The notes below the pieces were generated by a model. The model was given only the letters and a program-made list of their open reading frames with translations, made no database searches and had not been told where the DNA came from. The position numbers and the translations under genes were made by a program. Source: Chitinophaga pinensis (GTDB lineage: Bacteria; Bacteroidota; Bacteroidia; Chitinophagales; Chitinophagaceae). Taken from it: a stretch of 6,001 bases of DNA. The stretch lies in assembly GCA_943331145.2 (NCBI GenBank), contig CALQKL020000141.1:1-6001 (forward strand), in the 5' to 3' direction. Below, piece after piece: positions 5,675-6,001 of the stretch. Within the stretch, counting starts at the first letter, position 1. Each line of letters begins with the position of its first letter.

Positions 5675-6001
5675 TTATAATTTTAATCCAGCGCCTTTAT
5701 AAAATTCGAGCACCTTCATTTTAAATACGTAATCAAATTGATTAATACTATATTCCAATTGAGCGCGAAGTAAATTATTTTGAGCAGCAATTAAATCGAA
5801 CATACTCAGCATACCGATATTAAATCTTTTACCAGCATACTCATAAGTTTTGGTATTAGACTCAACCGATTTTTTTGAAGCATTAAATTTTTGAAGTGCT
5901 GTTATGGCTGCAGTATAAGCTTGATAAATATCTTGTTTTAATTTAAGATTATCTTGTTCTTCTTGCAACTTAGCCGCTTGAATATTGAGTTTGCTTTTTT
6001 C
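5675..6001 (-). CDS. TolC-family outer-membrane efflux channel, C-terminal 108 residues (5' end outside window)
   Basis: The frame runs open to the right edge of the window (first codon GAA at 6001-5999), so only the C-terminal part is seen. It is almost wholly helical: a charged heptad-like segment (fragment residues 1-45) leads into YEYAGKRFNIGMLSMFDLIA (53-72) and AAQNNLLRAQLEYSI. The pattern Y..G..S..DL..AQ..L..AQ followed by a Tyr-containing helix (FDYVFKMKVLEFYKG) is the signature of the last TolC/OEP repeat. TolC proteins form trimeric outer-membrane channels with a periplasmic tunnel that docks to adaptors such as the one encoded 12 bp downstream. The apparent start at the TTG at 5968 is internal, since coding similarity continues past it to the edge. 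Confidence 0.9.
   Translation of the reverse strand, partial: EKSKLNIQAAKLQEEQDNLKLKQDIYQAYTAAITALQKFNASKKSVESNTKTYEYAGKRFNIGMLSMFDLIAAQNNLLRAQLEYSINQFDYVFKMKVLEFYKGAGLKL

Noticed and set aside
5966..5968. TTG at 5968 as the start of a small separate 97-residue protein
   Set aside because: The frame stays open to the window edge with TolC-like helical sequence, so this is an internal Leu codon.

Overview
The window is AT-rich DNA that looks like a Bacteroidota chromosome (Chitinophagaceae/Sphingobacteriales/Flavobacteriia-like). The grounds are a large outer-membrane beta-barrel protein of the TonB-receptor-like type common in that phylum, the absence of Shine-Dalgarno sequences before the visible starts, and intergenic repeats (CACAAAGACACGAAG-like and TTAAAC-like) of a style I associate with these genomes. 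This assignment is an inference from style, not from a database match.

Layout: two convergent transcription units separated by a 333-bp non-coding, repeat-filled stretch. On the + strand (1-1566) lies the 3' part of a gene encoding an APH/AmgK-type sugar kinase fused to a RapZ C-terminal domain. It overlaps by ATGA a complete MurU-like nucleotidyltransferase gene. Together the pair resembles the AmgK/MurU branch of cell-wall amino-sugar recycling: anomeric phosphorylation of MurNAc/GlcNAc, then uridylyl transfer to UDP-MurNAc. The extra RapZ_C domain is the most unusual element in the window, because in Escherichia coli RapZ this domain senses glucosamine-6-phosphate and binds sRNA.

The region 1567-1899 holds a perfect GC-rich inverted repeat just after the murU-like stop, a four-copy 8-bp tandem repeat, a partial second copy of that tandem block, two diverged copies of a ~56-bp direct repeat ending in three TTAAACNN octamers, and a 10-bp-stem hairpin. 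No gene is seen there.

On the - strand (read from 6001 down to 1900) lies a tightly packed operon: the 3' end of a TolC-family outer-membrane channel, a complete HlyD/MacA-type periplasmic adaptor (12-bp gap), then a 798-residue signal-peptide-bearing plug/beta-barrel outer-membrane protein (22-bp gap) that appears to start at TTG. No inner-membrane ABC or RND pump is in the window. It may lie upstream of the TolC gene beyond position 6001, or elsewhere in the genome. The promoters of both transcription units lie outside the window.

I found no CRISPR array, tRNA, rRNA, insertion sequence or phage gene. The best candidate for something under-described is the kinase-RapZ_C fusion coupled to the MurU-like enzyme.
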